Shown here in pieces: positions 63,877 to 64,000 of a DNA stretch of 64,000 nt. This DNA is from Epibacterium sp. Ofav1-8 (GTDB taxonomy: Bacteria; Pseudomonadota; Alphaproteobacteria; Rhodobacterales; Rhodobacteraceae). The DNA is taken from NCBI RefSeq assembly GCF_022348185.1, contig NZ_JAKRFD010000016.1, positions 57,219 to 121,218 of the forward strand. The letters run 5' to 3'. The notes beneath the pieces are model-generated. The model was not told the origin of the DNA and searched no databases. It worked only from the letters and a program-made list of their open reading frames with translations. Both the position numbers and the translations under genes were made by a program. How positions within the stretch are numbered: the stretch's first letter is position 1; every line of letters begins with the position of its first letter.

Positions 63877-64000
63877 ATGACATCGCCTAACATATTGATA
63901 TTCATGGTTGACCAGTTGAACGGGACGCTGTTTCCGGATGGTCCGGCAGACTGGCTGCATGCGCCGAACATGAAGGCGCTGGCGGAGCGTTCGACCCGGT
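63877..64000 (+). CDS. betC: Choline-sulfatase, N-terminal part (runs off the window)
   Basis: The frame opens at ATG 63877 and is still open at base 64000, so only ~41 codons are seen. It translates to MTSPNILIFMVDQLNGTL followed by FPDGPADWLHAPNMKALAERS. This is the characteristic start of BetC choline-sulfatases: PNILIFMVDQ contains the first metal-binding Asp of the sulfatase fold. The enzyme hydrolyses choline-O-sulfate to choline and sulfate, feeding glycine betaine synthesis. The upstream palindrome supports choline-dependent control. Confidence 0.85.
   Translation, partial: MTSPNILIFMVDQLNGTLFPDGPADWLHAPNMKALAERSTR

Overview
The window is a contiguous chromosomal stretch of a high-GC alphaproteobacterium, most likely a marine member of the Rhodobacterales (Roseobacter group). 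The evidence is the gene content: a zf-CHCC protein, a probable DUF6478 protein, several tripartite TRAP transporters, a choline-sulfatase at the right edge, an alphaproteobacterial polA and katG/oxyR. The many short G+C-rich intergenic hairpins and the repeated CCCGGGATATTT-type elements also fit. Genes are densely packed, and many stop/start pairs overlap as ATGA.

Layout. 1-1.4 kb: end of pbpC and an exported hydratase-family protein. 1.7-8.5 kb (minus): a MoxR / DUF58 / BatA-DUF4159 / amidotransferase-like membrane cluster. 8.6-14.5 kb: DUF1285, hydroxypyruvate isomerase-like protein, a small lipoprotein, polA, a flavodoxin-like protein and zf-CHCC. 14.6-17.2 kb: an ABC ATPase without a permease, a GNAT acetyltransferase, a LysE exporter and DUF1203. 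17.5-21.5 kb: gpmI-envC-ctpA, followed by a strong terminator and about 730 bp without a convincing gene. 22.3-25.7 kb: ada and three poorly characterised proteins. 26-30 kb: a 1021-residue ABC-exporter-like protein whose nucleotide-binding motifs are lost and which ends in a cyclic-nucleotide-binding domain, then a CPBP membrane protease. 30-38.6 kb: accD-folC, zapE, MFS, an alpha/beta hydrolase / ornithine cyclodeaminase-like / HAD operon and a DMT exporter. 38.6-40.2 kb: a compositionally different patch with an AraC/GyrI regulator next to tRNA-Arg(CCT). 40.4-42.6 kb: two tandem LacI regulators.

The most distinctive system is at 42.6-52.3 kb. It is an eight-gene minus-strand operon: N-formylglutamate amidohydrolase-like, TRAP small and large permeases, DUF4336, Tat-exported TRAP binding protein, glutamine-synthetase-like ligase, aldehyde dehydrogenase and iron alcohol dehydrogenase. 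It ends at a clear terminator and is transcribed divergently from an RpiR regulator. Three TTCTGT-type direct repeats lie between the two. The enzyme set fits a gamma-glutamylation route for an imported amino-alcohol: ligate to glutamate, oxidise the alcohol to aldehyde, oxidise the aldehyde to acid, then hydrolyse the amide. This is inference; no substrate can be read from the sequence.

The right end holds a short AMP-ligase and a thiolase lacking the second catalytic Cys (52.3-54.6 kb), katG/oxyR (54.6-58 kb), a second TRAP transporter (58-61.2 kb) and a GGDEF-EAL protein (61.5-63.5 kb). A perfect 18-bp palindrome then precedes the start of betC, which runs off the window.
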